Under the pieces are notes generated by a model. It was not told the DNA's origin and did no database searches. It saw only the letters and a list, made by a program, of their open reading frames with translations. A stretch of DNA of 64,000 bases. Origin: Palsa-504 sp963744575. GTDB lineage: Bacteria; Actinomycetota; Actinomycetes; Streptosporangiales; Streptosporangiaceae. Position numbers and translations under genes: made by a program. The stretch spans positions 609,301-673,300 of the forward strand of contig CAVUUF010000014.1 of NCBI GenBank assembly GCA_963744575.1. The letters are read 5' to 3'. Of this stretch, positions 1-8,566 are shown one piece after another. Position 1 is the first letter of the stretch, and each line of letters opens with the position of its first letter.

Positions 1-1204
1 CGTTGGCCGCCAGGTACACGAACACGACCAGGATCGTGCCCATCGTGGCGGATTCGGCGAAGAAGTTCAGCGCGCTCAGGCTGTTTCCGGTCCCGCCGAT
101 CCAGTGGCCGAGCGCCCAGCCCAGGACGATGACCCCGGCGATGCCGACGAAGGCGATGATGGCGTTGACCGGCGTCCGGCGGACCGGCTGGACCCGGCCG
201 ATCCAGCGCGGCAGCAGGCCCTCGCGACCGGCGTTGAAGATCAGCCGGCACTGGGAGTTCACCGCGGCGATGAGCACGCCGAGGGTGGAGGTCAGCCCGG
301 CCAGGTACGCGATGAAGGCCAGCCAGGCCGCCACGCCGTGGGCGACGCTGATGAACGGGATGAGGGGGGCCGTGAGCGCCGTGGCGCTGTAGTGGAAGCC
401 GGTGACGGTAGCGTAGGCCACCACCAGGTACGTGAAGGCCATGAGGGCGATCGACAGGAACACGGCCCGGGGCACGTTACGCCGCGGGTTGTTCGTCTCC
501 TCGGCCAGCGCCGCCGAGTTCTCCCAGCCGATGAACAGGTAGACGGCCAGCGGGAAGGCGACGCCCAGGCCGCTGAAGCCGTTGAGGACGTGACTGGGCT
601 GGAACGGCACGCCGCTGAGGTGCCCGCCGTTCTTGATCAGCACGGCGATCGACACGACGAGCAGCACGGTCAGCTCGAAGGCGAAGAAGAACCCGGCCAG
701 CCTGGTCGACACGGCCACGCCGCGGAACATCATCACCATGGCGCCGGCGGTGAAGAGGGCGGAGAAGATGATCCACGGGATGTTCGTGCCCGTGTAGTAC
801 TGGATCATGATCGACAGGAACCCGCCGGAGATGACCAGCACCGACGAGATCGCGATGATGTAACCCATCCCGGCCACCAGCGCGGTGGTCACCGCGCTGG
901 TGCCGCCGAAGCTCTTGCCTACGAAGGTGATGAACCCGCCGGTCGACGGGTGCGCCCGGGAGAACTGCGACAGCGTGTTGCCGAGCAGGGCAATGGCGAC
1001 GGCAGCTATGAGGATGACTAGCGGCGAGGCGAGGCCGGCCAAGAGCACCATCCCCGCGAAGCCGAAGTAGAAACTGTAGGCCGGGCCGATGTTGGCCATC
1101 GTCGATGCGGAGATGTCGATCAGGCCGAGGGCCCCACGGTGCAGCCGCTCCGCGGACTCGGGGGCCTTGGTTTCCGTGAACGGAACGTGCGCCGCCTCGC
1201 TCAT
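1..1204 (-). CDS. APC-family amino acid permease, C-terminus outside the window
   Basis: Reading the minus strand from the ATG at 1204 gives about 401 codons with no stop before the window edge. The N-terminus has a short charged leader, then a GALGLIDIS...NIGPAYSFYFGF stretch typical of the first helix of APC amino-acid/polyamine permeases, followed by many hydrophobic helices; the motif GWENSAALAEETNNPRRNVPRA is the usual loop after helix 6-7 in this family. It should be a proton-coupled amino-acid or amine importer in the cytoplasmic membrane; the substrate cannot be told. A GAGGAGGGTGAG ribosome-binding stretch precedes the start. Its upstream region carries a half-conserved copy of the LacI operator seen at 2492, so it may belong to the neighbouring LacI regulon. 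Partial. Confidence 0.85.
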   Translation of the reverse strand, partial: MSEAAHVPFTETKAPESAERLHRGALGLIDISASTMANIGPAYSFYFGFAGMVLLAGLASPLVILIAAVAIALLGNTLSQFSRAHPSTGGFITFVGKSFGGTSAVTTALVAGMGYIIAISSVLVISGGFLSIMIQYYTGTNIPWIIFSALFTAGAMVMMFRGVAVSTRLAGFFFAFELTVLLVVSIAVLIKNGGHLSGVPFQPSHVLNGFSGLGVAFPLAVYLFIGWENSAALAEETNNPRRNVPRAVFLSIALMAFTYLVVAYATVTGFHYSATALTAPLIPFISVAHGVAAWLAFIAYLAGLTSTLGVLIAAVNSQCRLIFNAGREGLLPRWIGRVQPVRRTPVNAIIAFVGIAGVIVLGWALGHWIGGTGNSLSALNFFAESATMGTILVVFVYLAAN

Positions 1205-1280
1205 ACGCTCACCCTCCTCGAAGGGGCTGACTGGGCTGGTGCCAGTTACGCAGTTAGTACGGATCATGCGCGGGGCCAGG

Positions 1281-1293
1281 GTTGACAGTCAAC
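1281..1293. promoter_or_regulatory. 13-bp perfect inverted repeat upstream of the permease
   Basis: GTTGACAGTCAAC is a perfect palindrome with a single central base, about 77 bp before the permease start. On the minus strand its TTGACT can serve as a -35 box, with CATGAT 18 bp further as a weak -10. It could be a regulator site overlapping the promoter. This is inference from sequence only. Confidence 0.35.
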
Positions 1294-1314
1294 AGAGATG
1301 CCTGCTCCGTCGCT

Positions 1315-1328
1315 GGCAAGCACTTTCC
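1315..1328. promoter_or_regulatory. Candidate LacI-family operator, second site
   Basis: GGCAAGCACTTTCC shares the 11-mer AAGCACTTTCC with the fully palindromic site at 2492-2507, which lies in front of the LacI gene. It lies in the permease upstream region, between the end of the LacI gene and the permease start. That two related sites flank one LacI gene suggests both are bound by its product. Inference; one half-site is imperfect. Confidence 0.4.
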
Positions 1329-1372
1329 AATTTCTGCGAAACGCACCTGATGAGCGCCGGGACGCACAAGGG

Positions 1373-2434
1373 TCAGCTAGGAGAGTCAGCAGGCGGGCAC
1401 GGCAGGGTGCTGTCCCTCAGGATGACCTCGCCGGGCACGGGGATGACTCGCGGGCCGGGGGCGGCTTCGGCGGGCCCGTCCAGGATGAGCCCGGCCGCCA
1501 TCGCCCCCATCCGCTTGAGCGGCAGCCGCACCGTGGTCAGCGGCGGGTAGACGTCGCGCAGGGTGAGGATGTCGTCGAAGCCGGCCAGCGCGATATCGGC
1601 GGGCACCTGCAGGCCGCCGGCCCGCAGCCGGGCCAGCGCGCCCACCGCCATCACGTCGGTCACCGCGAACACGCAGTCCGGGCGCGGCCGGGGCGCGGCC
1701 AGCAGGGTGCTCATCGCCTCATAGCCACCGTTCCTGGTGGACGCGCCGTGGACGACCCGGGCCGCATCCAACGGCACGTTCCAGGCGGCCAGGCCGGCCC
1801 GGAACCCCTCCAGCCGGTCCCGCGCGGTCAGCAGCCCGCGCGGCCCGGCCAGCACGGCGAAGCGGCGGTGCCCGAGCGCGACCATGGCCCGGGCCAGCGC
1901 CTCGGCGCCGGCCGCGTTCTCCGGCAGGATCGTGTCCACGCCCAGCAGGTCCTGGCCGACGGCCACGGCCCGGCCGCCGGAGCGGGTAAAGGCGGCGATC
2001 TCGGCGCGCAGCGCCTCGCGGGCCGCGGCGTCGTCGGACCGGCTGCCGACCAGGATCACCGCCCGGGCCCGCTGGGCGCGCATCAGCGCGACGTACTCGC
2101 GTTCGGCCGCCTCGGTGGCCGACGTGCTCGACATGCAGACCAGGAGCCGGCGCGAGTCGGCCACCACCTCGATCAGGCCGGCCGCGATGGAGGAGAAGTA
2201 CGGGTCGGCGATGTCGTGCACGACCACCCCGATGAGCGTGCTCTGCCCGGTGGCTACCGCCCTGGCCTGCAGGTTCGCGGTGTAGCCGAGCTCGGTGACG
2301 GCCTGGTTGACCCGCTGCGCCAGCCGCGGGCCGACCCGGCGCGGGCCCTCGTTCACCACCCGGGACGCGGTGGTCAGTGAGACCCCGGCCCGGTCGGCGA
2401 CGTCCTGCAGCGTCACCCTGCGGGCCTGGTGCAC
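1373..2434 (-). CDS. LacI-family transcriptional regulator
   Basis: 353 aa, full length for the family. Residues about 7-55 form the DNA-binding domain (VTLQDVADRAGVSLTTASRV, then the hinge region ending in LGYTAN). Residues about 60-345 are the periplasmic-binding-protein-like ligand domain (TLIGVVVHDIADPYFSS...). GTG start with GGAGGAGGG just upstream. It is divergent from the decayed oxidoreductase-aldolase-isomerase operon at 2597-3723 and shares its upstream region with it, where a perfect operator-like palindrome lies. The natural reading is a sugar-responsive repressor of that operon. The regulated genes are now broken, so its remaining target may be the permease at 1-1204. The ligand is unknown. 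Confidence 0.92.
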   Translation of the reverse strand: MHQARRVTLQDVADRAGVSLTTASRVVNEGPRRVGPRLAQRVNQAVTELGYTANLQARAVATGQSTLIGVVVHDIADPYFSSIAAGLIEVVADSRRLLVCMSSTSATEAAEREYVALMRAQRARAVILVGSRSDDAAAREALRAEIAAFTRSGGRAVAVGQDLLGVDTILPENAAGAEALARAMVALGHRRFAVLAGPRGLLTARDRLEGFRAGLAAWNVPLDAARVVHGASTRNGGYEAMSTLLAAPRPRPDCVFAVTDVMAVGALARLRAGGLQVPADIALAGFDDILTLRDVYPPLTTVRLPLKRMGAMAAGLILDGPAEAAPGPRVIPVPGEVILRDSTLPCPPADSPS

Positions 2435-2491
2435 TGGCCCTCCTCCCGGCGCTTCTCGCCGCTTGACCCGTCTAACCGGTCAACCTAACCT

Positions 2492-2507
2492 GGGAAAGCA
2501 CTTTCCC
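2492..2507. promoter_or_regulatory. LacI-type operator palindrome
   Basis: GGGAAAGCACTTTCCC: a 16-bp inverted repeat around the central CA (GGGAAAG/CTTTCCC) in the 162-bp divergent gap between the LacI gene and the gfo/idh remnant. The form and position are those of a LacI-family operator controlling both directions. Not experimentally known. Confidence 0.6.
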
Positions 2508-2596
2508 GAGGTGCTCAGGGTAGCACCGGACCCGTGGCCGACCGAAGGCCCAGCCGAAGGGCCCAAGCCGAAGGACAGAGCCCGAAGGACAGAGCC

Positions 2597-2985
2597 ATGA
2601 CGTGTAAGGTCATCACCGTCGCCCTCAACGGGGTCACCGGCCGGATGGGATACCGCCAGCACCTGGTCCGGTCGCTGCTCGCCATCCGGGAGCAGGGCGG
2701 CGTCCGGCTCGAGGACGGCACCAGCCTGTACCCCGAGCCGATCCTGGTGGGCCGGAACTCCGAGCGGCTGCGCGCTATCGCCGGACGGCACGGCCTGGAA
2801 CGCTGGACCACGCATCGGGACGAGGTGCTGGCCGATCCCGCGGTCGACGTGTACTTCGACACCCAGGTGACCAGCGCGCGCGAGGTCAGCCTGATGAGGG
2901 CGATCGAGGCCGGCAAGCACGTCTACACCGAGAAGCCGGTGGCCGGGTCCCTCGACGGCGCGCTGCGGCTGGCCCCTGTCCTGGG
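2597..2985 (+). pseudogene. Gfo/Idh/MocA-family oxidoreductase, N-terminal remnant
   Basis: From the ATG at 2597 about 125 residues read as the NAD(P)-binding half of a Gfo/Idh/MocA oxidoreductase: the start VALNGVTGRMGYRQHLVRSL, the RNSERLRAIAGRHG stretch, and the EKPVAGSLDGALRL motif with the conserved EKP lysine (GKHVYTEKP). Shortly after, similarity stops and the frame runs into low-complexity Arg/Gly/Pro residues, so the whole C-terminal substrate domain (normally about 230-250 more residues) is missing. Two near-copies of GAAGGACAGAGCC precede the start. It was probably the first gene of a LacI-controlled operon. The break looks like a large internal deletion joining it to the remnant at about 3046-3204. 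Confidence 0.8.
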
Positions 2986-3045
2986 CGCAGGCCCGGGAGC
3001 TGATCTGCCGGACCGCCGCGCGGGGCGGCCAGCTGGGGCGCCGCC

Positions 3046-3204
3046 GCCGGGGCGGGCGCCCCGGCCACGCTGGCCGCCAGGGCCGGGCGTCTGCTCCGGG
3101 TGTACGAGCTGGCCGCGGCCGCCGGGGCGCTCACCGAGCCGGAGCTGGCCGCCGTGCGGATGAGCGAGTGGCTGGCCCGTTCGGCCCAATCGGAGCGGGG
3201 ATGA
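3046..3204 (+). pseudogene. C-terminal remnant of an aldolase-like gene (DUF993 type?)
   Basis: The frame ending at the TGA 3202-3204 reads ...RAGRLLRVYELAAAAGALTEPELAAVRMSEWLARS..., an amphipathic helical tail that resembles, from memory, the C-terminus of the dihydrodipicolinate-synthase-like DUF993 proteins. Those are encoded between Gfo/Idh and isomerase genes in actinobacterial sugar operons. Only about 50 residues remain. The stop overlaps the ATG of the next remnant (ATGA), as expected for translationally coupled operon genes. The family assignment is a weak recognition; the statement that this is a broken gene end is firmer. Confidence 0.45.
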
Positions 3205-3723
3205 GTGGCGGGGGCCAGGGGCGGCCCACGGGCGGATCGGGCTGGACCGGCTGTCGCTGAACCAGGCCACGGTCAAGCATCTCGGCCTGGCGGAGGCCGT
3301 GGCGGTGTGCGCGCGGCACGAGATCCCGGCCATCGGGCTGTGGCGGGACCGGGTGGCGGAAGCCGGCCTGGGCGAGGCGGTGGACCTGGCGCTGCGGTTC
3401 CCGGCCGACGCGGTGGGCGTGGTGGTCGACACCTACCACGTCTGGTGGGACGCCCGGCTGGCCGCCGAGATCGCCCGCGGCCGCGGCCGTATCGTCAGCT
3501 TCCAGGTGTGCGACTGGGTGCTGCCGCTGCCGCAGGACACCCTGCTCGGCCGCGGTCACCTGGGCGACGGCGTGATCGACTTCGGGCCGGTGACGGCGGC
3601 GGTGACGGCGGCGGCTACGACGGCTTCGTGGAGGTCGAGATCTTCAACGCCGAGGTCTGGGACGCCCCGCCGGATCAGACCGCGGCGACGGTGCGGGAAC
3701 GGTTCGCGGCCGCGTTCGGCTGA
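3201..3723 (+). pseudogene. Sugar phosphate isomerase/epimerase, decayed
   Basis: Three frames together give a recognisable TIM-barrel isomerase. LDRLSLNQATVKHLGLAEAVA...IPAIGLWRD is the N-terminus, VVVDTYHVWWDARLAAEI and SFQVCDWVLPLPQDTLLGRGHLGDG the middle, and GYDGFVEVEIFNAEVW...RERFAAAFG the end. An ATG overlapping the previous stop lies in another frame than the N-terminal part, and a second shift is needed near 3600 to enter the correct C-terminal frame. About 90 residues normally lying between GLGEA and VDLALRFP are absent. Total is about 174 residues against about 270 for the family. So it is a pseudogene with an internal deletion and two frameshifts. Confidence 0.8.
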
Positions 3724-3741
3724 GGGCCGACCGCGGGCTGT

Positions 3742-4176
3742 TCAGATGCGCTGCTCGGTGGCGGAGTCGGGGACGCCGTTGAAGTAGCGGTCCAGGACCT
3801 GCCCGAACGCTGGCTGGCCGGGGGCGGCGGCATGGATAAACAGCGTCATCGACGAGCGCAGCTTCAGCGCGTCGACCTCGCCGAATATCTGCTCCGCGGT
3901 GCGGCCGGGCAGGCCGGCCAGGATGGTGGCGCATTCGGTCAGCCGCGGGCCGAGTACCGGGTGGGACAGGTAGGCCCGGGCCTCGGCCAGCGAGGTGATC
4001 GCGTATTTCTGCGATGTCGGGCTGTAGCCCAGGCCGGCCATCTGCGGGAAGACGAACCACATCCAGTGGCTGGTCTTGCGTCCGGCCCGCAGTTCGGCGG
4101 CGGCGCGATCGTAGGTGCCGCCGGCGTCCTGGGCGGTCACGAACCGCTGGAGATCGTACGGGTCCTCGGCGGGCAT
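3742..4176 (-). CDS. DUF1810 family protein
   Basis: 144 aa, full length. The sequence has the family signature: DPYDLQRFVTAQD at the start, the KTSHWMWFVFPQ block, the LGYSPTSQKYAI region and a C-terminal FGEVDALKLRSSMTLF followed by FGQVLDRYF. DUF1810 proteins are small alpha-helical proteins of unknown function. It lies between the decayed operon and the amidohydrolase, transcribed towards the former, and shows no obvious operon partner. Confidence 0.88.
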   Translation of the reverse strand: MPAEDPYDLQRFVTAQDAGGTYDRAAAELRAGRKTSHWMWFVFPQMAGLGYSPTSQKYAITSLAEARAYLSHPVLGPRLTECATILAGLPGRTAEQIFGEVDALKLRSSMTLFIHAAAPGQPAFGQVLDRYFNGVPDSATEQRI

Positions 4177-4364
4177 GCCCTTACGCTATCGGAGGCCCCG
4201 CGCGTGAACGCGAGCACGGCAGCGGAGAGGCCCCCGCATCGCCTCTCCGATGCCGTGTTCGCCCCCGCCTGCGTGGTGTGGGCCGGTTTGCGTTGCGCGA
4301 CCCTCACACCCGGACAGAGGGCCGCCGCCCCGGTCCTGATACACGTTCGGGGCAGAATCGTGGG

Positions 4365-5285
4365 ATGGATCATGTGCTGCCGCCGGAGGAGGACGCCGAC
4401 CTGCCCGCGTTCTGCCGGGCGCTCGGCGTGCCCGGGCTAGCCGATATCCACACTCACTTCCTGCCGCCGCGGATGCTGCGCCGGGTGTGGGAGTATTTCG
4501 ACGCGGCCGGCCCGCTGGTGGGCGTGAGCTGGCCGATCCAGTACAAATGGACCGACGCCGAACGGGTGGCGCACCTGCGGTCCATGGGCGTGCAACTGTT
4601 CAGCGCGCTGGCCTACGCCCACCGGCCGGACATGGCCGCCGACCTGAACGCCTGGACGCTGGCCTTCGCCGCGGCCACCCCGGGGTGCCTGCCGTCGGCG
4701 ACGTTCTACCCCGAGCCGGGCGTGACGCGTTACGTCTGCGAGGCGCTGGACGCGGGCGCGCGCATCTTCAAGGTGCACCTGCAGGTGGGCGGGTTCGCGC
4801 CGGATGACTCGCGGCTTGACCAGGTATGGGGCCTGCTCGGCGAGGCGCGGGTGCCGGTGGTCATCCACGCCGGTCATGCTCCGGTCGGTGCGGAATACAC
4901 CGGGCCTGGACCGTTCGGGGCCCTGATGAAGCGGTACCCGGACCTGACGGCCATCGTGGCGCACATGGGCGCGCCCGACTACGGCGAGTTCCTCCGGCTG
5001 GCCGCGGATTACCAGCGGGTGAGGCTAGACACCACTATGGTCTTCACCGGCTTCTTCGACCGGCTTGCTCCGTTCCCGGCCGCCGCCCTGCCGCTGGCGC
5101 GCGACCTCGGGCTGGCCGGGAAGATCCTGCTCGGCAGCGACTTCCCGAACATCCCCTACCCCTACGCCCGGCAGATCGGCGGGCTGGTCCGGCTCGGCCT
5201 GGGCGAGGACTGGCTGCGCGCCGTGTGCTGGGACAATCCGGCGGCGATGTTCGGGGTGCCGGGATCAGGTGAGGCGGCCGGCTAG
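4365..5285 (+). CDS. Amidohydrolase 2 family protein
   Basis: 306 aa from the ATG at 4365; the long upstream extension of the frame has no family features and was left out. ADIHTHFLP (residues about 26-34) is the first metal-binding strand, followed by IFKVHLQVG, VVIHAGHAP, IVAHMGAP and LLGSDFPNIPYP, the ordered His/Asp residues of a TIM-barrel metal-dependent hydrolase or decarboxylase. These act on C-N, C-C or ester bonds in small molecules; the substrate is unknown. Its TAG stop lies within a CTAG shared with the stop of the convergent metallopeptidase gene, so the two coding regions overlap by 4 bases tail to tail. Confidence 0.88.
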   Translation: MDHVLPPEEDADLPAFCRALGVPGLADIHTHFLPPRMLRRVWEYFDAAGPLVGVSWPIQYKWTDAERVAHLRSMGVQLFSALAYAHRPDMAADLNAWTLAFAAATPGCLPSATFYPEPGVTRYVCEALDAGARIFKVHLQVGGFAPDDSRLDQVWGLLGEARVPVVIHAGHAPVGAEYTGPGPFGALMKRYPDLTAIVAHMGAPDYGEFLRLAADYQRVRLDTTMVFTGFFDRLAPFPAAALPLARDLGLAGKILLGSDFPNIPYPYARQIGGLVRLGLGEDWLRAVCWDNPAAMFGVPGSGEAAG

Positions 5286-7048
5286 GGGCATACGCCGGGA
5301 GAGCTGTAGAAGTCCGGGCCGGCCAGGCCGGGGCCGGTGATCATGGGGCGGTTCTTCCCGCCACCCGAGGGGTAGGCGGTGTCGAACCACTGGGCGAAGA
5401 ACTGGCTCAGCCGCACCTGGCAGCTACGGCTGCGGACCGGCAGCCAGCGGTGGAAGGCCGCTTCCAGCTGGGCTTCGGTGATGCTGGCCCCGCCGTAGCG
5501 GCGCTGGAGTTGCCGCAGCGCCCGGGTGAAGTTGACGGGGCCGAGGATCTGGCGCAGCGCGATGTAGGCGGCACCGGGCCGGTCGTAGGTGGACGAGGTG
5601 TCGAACAGGGTGAACGGTTCGGGGTTGGAGGGCGCGCCGGTCCAGAAGGAGCCGCCCTTGGAGTAGATCGCGTTGAACTGGCTCACCAGGCTGGCCTGGA
5701 AATTCTTGGCCAGGCGTGCGTGATACAAGAACTCGGCCAGGGTGGCCATGCCTTCCTTGAAGAAGGTGTAACGGTAGTTGGCCTCGGAGACGTTGTCTCC
5801 CCACCACTGGTGCATGTTCTCGTGGTAGAGGGTGTCGGTGTCGATCGTCCCGCCGGCGAACGCGATCATCGTCTCCATTTCCTCGTCGAAGCTGGCGTTC
5901 GGGGTGCCGATGATGATCCCGTCGGAGCCGAACGGGAAGAGCCATCCGTTGAACTGGCTCTCGAACGCGGTGATGTCCGGCTGCATGTCCATGATGGCCT
6001 GGTTCTTCTTCTGCTGCGCCGCGCTGATCGAGGTGTCCTGCGCCTGGTAGAACCGCAGGCCGCCGATGGTCCGCTCGGTCAGGTGGTAGTTGCCCACGCT
6101 GTCCTCGACCAGGTAGCTGGCGATGGGAGCGGCAGCGTGCCAGTTCCAGGTGACCGAGCCGCCGGGGAACTCGTGGCTGGCCCGGTGGTGTCGCACCAAG
6201 ACCAGTTCGCCGTTGGCGACCACGGTCCGGCCGGCGGTGACCGTGTCGGAGAAGTCGTAGGTGGGCTTGGCCGCCGGGTAGTCGTTGAGCGGCATCCAGT
6301 CCTCCGTGCCGACCGGCTCGGTGGTCACGAAGCTCCCGTCGGGGGCACGGAACCAGCCCTCGGTGGTGCCGTCGCCGTCGTTGTGCACGCCGGGGCGGCC
6401 GGCGTAGCTCACCGTGACGGTGAAGGTGGCGCCGTTCCTGATCGGCGCTTCCGGGGTGATGACCAGCTTGTTGGCGGGGCACTGGGTGCCGTCGAGTGAG
6501 TCCGCGGCGACGTTGGTGTTCGGGAGCTCCGGTGAGCAGGCGGGGGGCAGCGGGTTGTGGTCCGGGCCACCCACCGGGTTGGTCTGGGAGGCTTCGTGGG
6601 CGGCGGGGTCGGGATCGTTCGGTCCGTTCGGGTCGCCTGGGTAGGTGGGCTGGACGAAGGTGAAGTTCGCCGGGCGGCCGTTCACCGTGACCGCGCCGAC
6701 GGTCATGTCCGGGCCCGCGCTGGTGTTGCCGGACTTCCGCTCGAAGTCGAGGCTGAAGCTGGTCAGGCACCGGGTGGCGCGGTCGGTGAGGACCACCCGG
6801 TTGCCGGGCAGGAACATGTTCGCGGTGGCGTCGTAGACCAGGTGCACCAGCGTGTGCAGGCTGGTGTAGCCGTCGTTGCCGGTCTCCGGGTACACGTGCG
6901 AACCCGGCGGCGACAGGGTATGAGCGCCCGCCGAGCAGAAGTGGCCGCCCGTGGATGACGCGCTGGCTGGGGAGGCCAGGCCCAGCCACGGCACTACGAG
7001 TCCCGCGCATGCCGCCGTGACCGTGATCCTCAGCCATCGTCCGGACAT
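5282..7048 (-). CDS. Secreted M1-family metallopeptidase
   Basis: 588 aa from the ATG at 7048, chosen because GGGAGG lies just upstream and a signal peptide follows at once (MSGRWLRITVTAACAGLVVP... to about residue 30, with an Ala-rich cleavage region). The zinc-binding HExxH is in TLYHENMHQWWGD, with the third ligand Glu in FFKEGMA some 20 residues on. That is the gluzincin arrangement of M1 aminopeptidases. The usual GAMEN exopeptidase motif is not evident. Likely an extracellular or cell-surface peptidase. Cysteines in the mature part may form disulfides. Confidence 0.88.
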   Translation of the reverse strand: MSGRWLRITVTAACAGLVVPWLGLASPASASSTGGHFCSAGAHTLSPPGSHVYPETGNDGYTSLHTLVHLVYDATANMFLPGNRVVLTDRATRCLTSFSLDFERKSGNTSAGPDMTVGAVTVNGRPANFTFVQPTYPGDPNGPNDPDPAAHEASQTNPVGGPDHNPLPPACSPELPNTNVAADSLDGTQCPANKLVITPEAPIRNGATFTVTVSYAGRPGVHNDGDGTTEGWFRAPDGSFVTTEPVGTEDWMPLNDYPAAKPTYDFSDTVTAGRTVVANGELVLVRHHRASHEFPGGSVTWNWHAAAPIASYLVEDSVGNYHLTERTIGGLRFYQAQDTSISAAQQKKNQAIMDMQPDITAFESQFNGWLFPFGSDGIIIGTPNASFDEEMETMIAFAGGTIDTDTLYHENMHQWWGDNVSEANYRYTFFKEGMATLAEFLYHARLAKNFQASLVSQFNAIYSKGGSFWTGAPSNPEPFTLFDTSSTYDRPGAAYIALRQILGPVNFTRALRQLQRRYGGASITEAQLEAAFHRWLPVRSRSCQVRLSQFFAQWFDTAYPSGGGKNRPMITGPGLAGPDFYSSPGVCP

Positions 7049-7765
7049 ATCGGGCCTCCCCGCTAATTCCACCCTTACGGTGTTCACCTCCTCGCCGCAC
7101 GGAAGCGCACAGGCAATCCCACCGGACCAATCGGTATCGCGTGCTTCCACTCGGATCCGCTCATCGGCGGCCGGACACATCCGCGATCTGGGCTGCGTTG
7201 CCGGGGGTCGAGCGGAAGGTATTGACACCAGGCGCAGGTTGGATGGCGGTCAGGGGTACGCCCGGAATCGCCGGAAAAAGCCACTTAAATACCGATAATG
7301 GCACCCACATCGATGGTTTCACGAGAAACTTTTTGAGCCTGCATCCCGGCGTGGCGGCTTGACTTTCTCGGCAGATTCTCACTCATTGGTCGATTTTGGA
7401 CTTTAATGCCTTTACTTACCCGGATAGCTCGACTCTGGACAAAAGCGATTTAGATCCCCATTCCTGATGCTTCTACAGGCAGAGGGCTTGGTATCGGACC
7501 AGGAAGCGTCCGTGACTTCCTGCCCGAGATATTTCACTCTGTGGCTTTTGCCCGAGTTAGGGCACTGCCAACAAGCTGCCGCGCAGCCCTGGAGGACCTG
7601 GCTTAACTGCATCGATGTGGCAGCGATGCTGCTGGGGCGACATCGATGTAACATCGATGCTGTTTTCGAGCGGACCAGGTCGGGAATGGTGCCGACCGGA
7701 CGGGGCACGGCGGGCGCTGGGGTGCGGGCGGGGGCACGGCAGGCGCGGAGGTGGTCGGGTGGCGG
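7049..7765. other. Gene-free stretch with lower-GC patch
   Basis: 717 bp without a convincing gene. The part from about 7290 to 7560 is noticeably richer in A+T than the rest of the window, and no reading frame in it has family features. The right end contains copy 1 of the 60-bp interspersed repeat (7605-7664). Confidence 0.6.
7605..7664. repeat. 60-bp interspersed intergenic repeat, copy 1
   Basis: Aligns without gaps to copies at 28027 and 38524. It begins AACTGCATCGATGTGG and ends ACATCGATGCTGTT. CATCGATG palindromes recur inside, and two similar half-units start 31 bp apart, separated by CTGCTGGGGCGA. Similarity to copy 3 extends about 20 bp to the left (GCGCAGCCCTGGAGG...) and some 30 bp to the right (GACCAGGTCGGGA). 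Confidence 0.85.
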
Positions 7766-8566
7766 TTAGGGGAGGGCCAGGGTGATGGGGCGGGCGCGCG
7801 GGGGGATCAGGACGGTGGCGGGGCAGGCGGATTCGCGGACCAGGACGGCGAAGTGGCCGGGGTCGCCGGCGTTGCCGTCGATCGCCTCGTAGTGCATGGG
7901 GATGACGTAGGCGGGGCGGACTTCGGCGCAGAGCCAGGCGGCCTCGGTCTCGTTCATGTTGCCGACGATGCCGCGCGACTCGCGCATGTAGTCGCGGCCG
8001 TTGATGGGGATCATCAGCACGTCGGGGCCGAGCGCGGCGAGGGCACCGGGGAGTTCGGGATAGACCAGGCAGTCACCGGAGTGGTAGAAGCGGATGCCGC
8101 CCACCTCCAGCAGGTAGCCGAGGAAGCGGCCGGGGCCGAACTCATACGCCACGGGATCGTCGCCGCCGATGCCGTGCAGCGCGGGCACCGGGTGCACGGT
8201 CACGTCCCGGTCGCGCAGTTCCCCGCCGGGCACCGCGCCGGCCAGCCGGTTCCTGTCCACGCCGCCATCGACGGCGATCTGGACCACCGGCTCGGGGACC
8301 ACGATGGTGGCGGCCGGGTTGACCGCGCAGAACTCGCGCAGGAACGGCAGGTCCAGGTGGTCCACGTGCTCGTGGGTGCAGAGCACCAGGGTGACGTCGG
8401 CGAAGTCCGGTGCCGCCGCGGGCGGCCGGTAGCGGCGATCGGCCCGGTCGGTCAGGAACGGGTCGACCAGGACGCGGCTGTCCCGCGCGGCCAGGCGGAA
8501 GCCCGCCTGGCCGTACCAGGTGACCGAGGCGAGACGCCCCGCCCGTTCGGGATAATGATCTGTCAT
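7766..8566 (-). CDS. MBL-fold metal-dependent hydrolase (UlaG-like)
   Basis: 266 aa. THEHVDHLD near residue 68 is the HxHxDH metal motif of the metallo-beta-lactamase fold. SGDC supplies the bridging Asp and IPMHYEAID a later ligand His. The N-terminal TWYGQAGFRL and VDPFL strands are typical of the UlaG/RomA-like branch, whose members hydrolyse lactones or phosphoesters. The substrate is not known. Its start overlaps the stop of the phosphatase gene by 4 bases (ATGA at 8563-8566), so the two are co-translated. Confidence 0.88.
   Translation of the reverse strand: MTDHYPERAGRLASVTWYGQAGFRLAARDSRVLVDPFLTDRADRRYRPPAAAPDFADVTLVLCTHEHVDHLDLPFLREFCAVNPAATIVVPEPVVQIAVDGGVDRNRLAGAVPGGELRDRDVTVHPVPALHGIGGDDPVAYEFGPGRFLGYLLEVGGIRFYHSGDCLVYPELPGALAALGPDVLMIPINGRDYMRESRGIVGNMNETEAAWLCAEVRPAYVIPMHYEAIDGNAGDPGHFAVLVRESACPATVLIPPRARPITLALP

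Noticed and set aside
7412..7708. Minus-strand frame covering repeat copy 1
   Set aside because: No ribosome-binding site, no conserved features, and frames over the other repeat copies differ.
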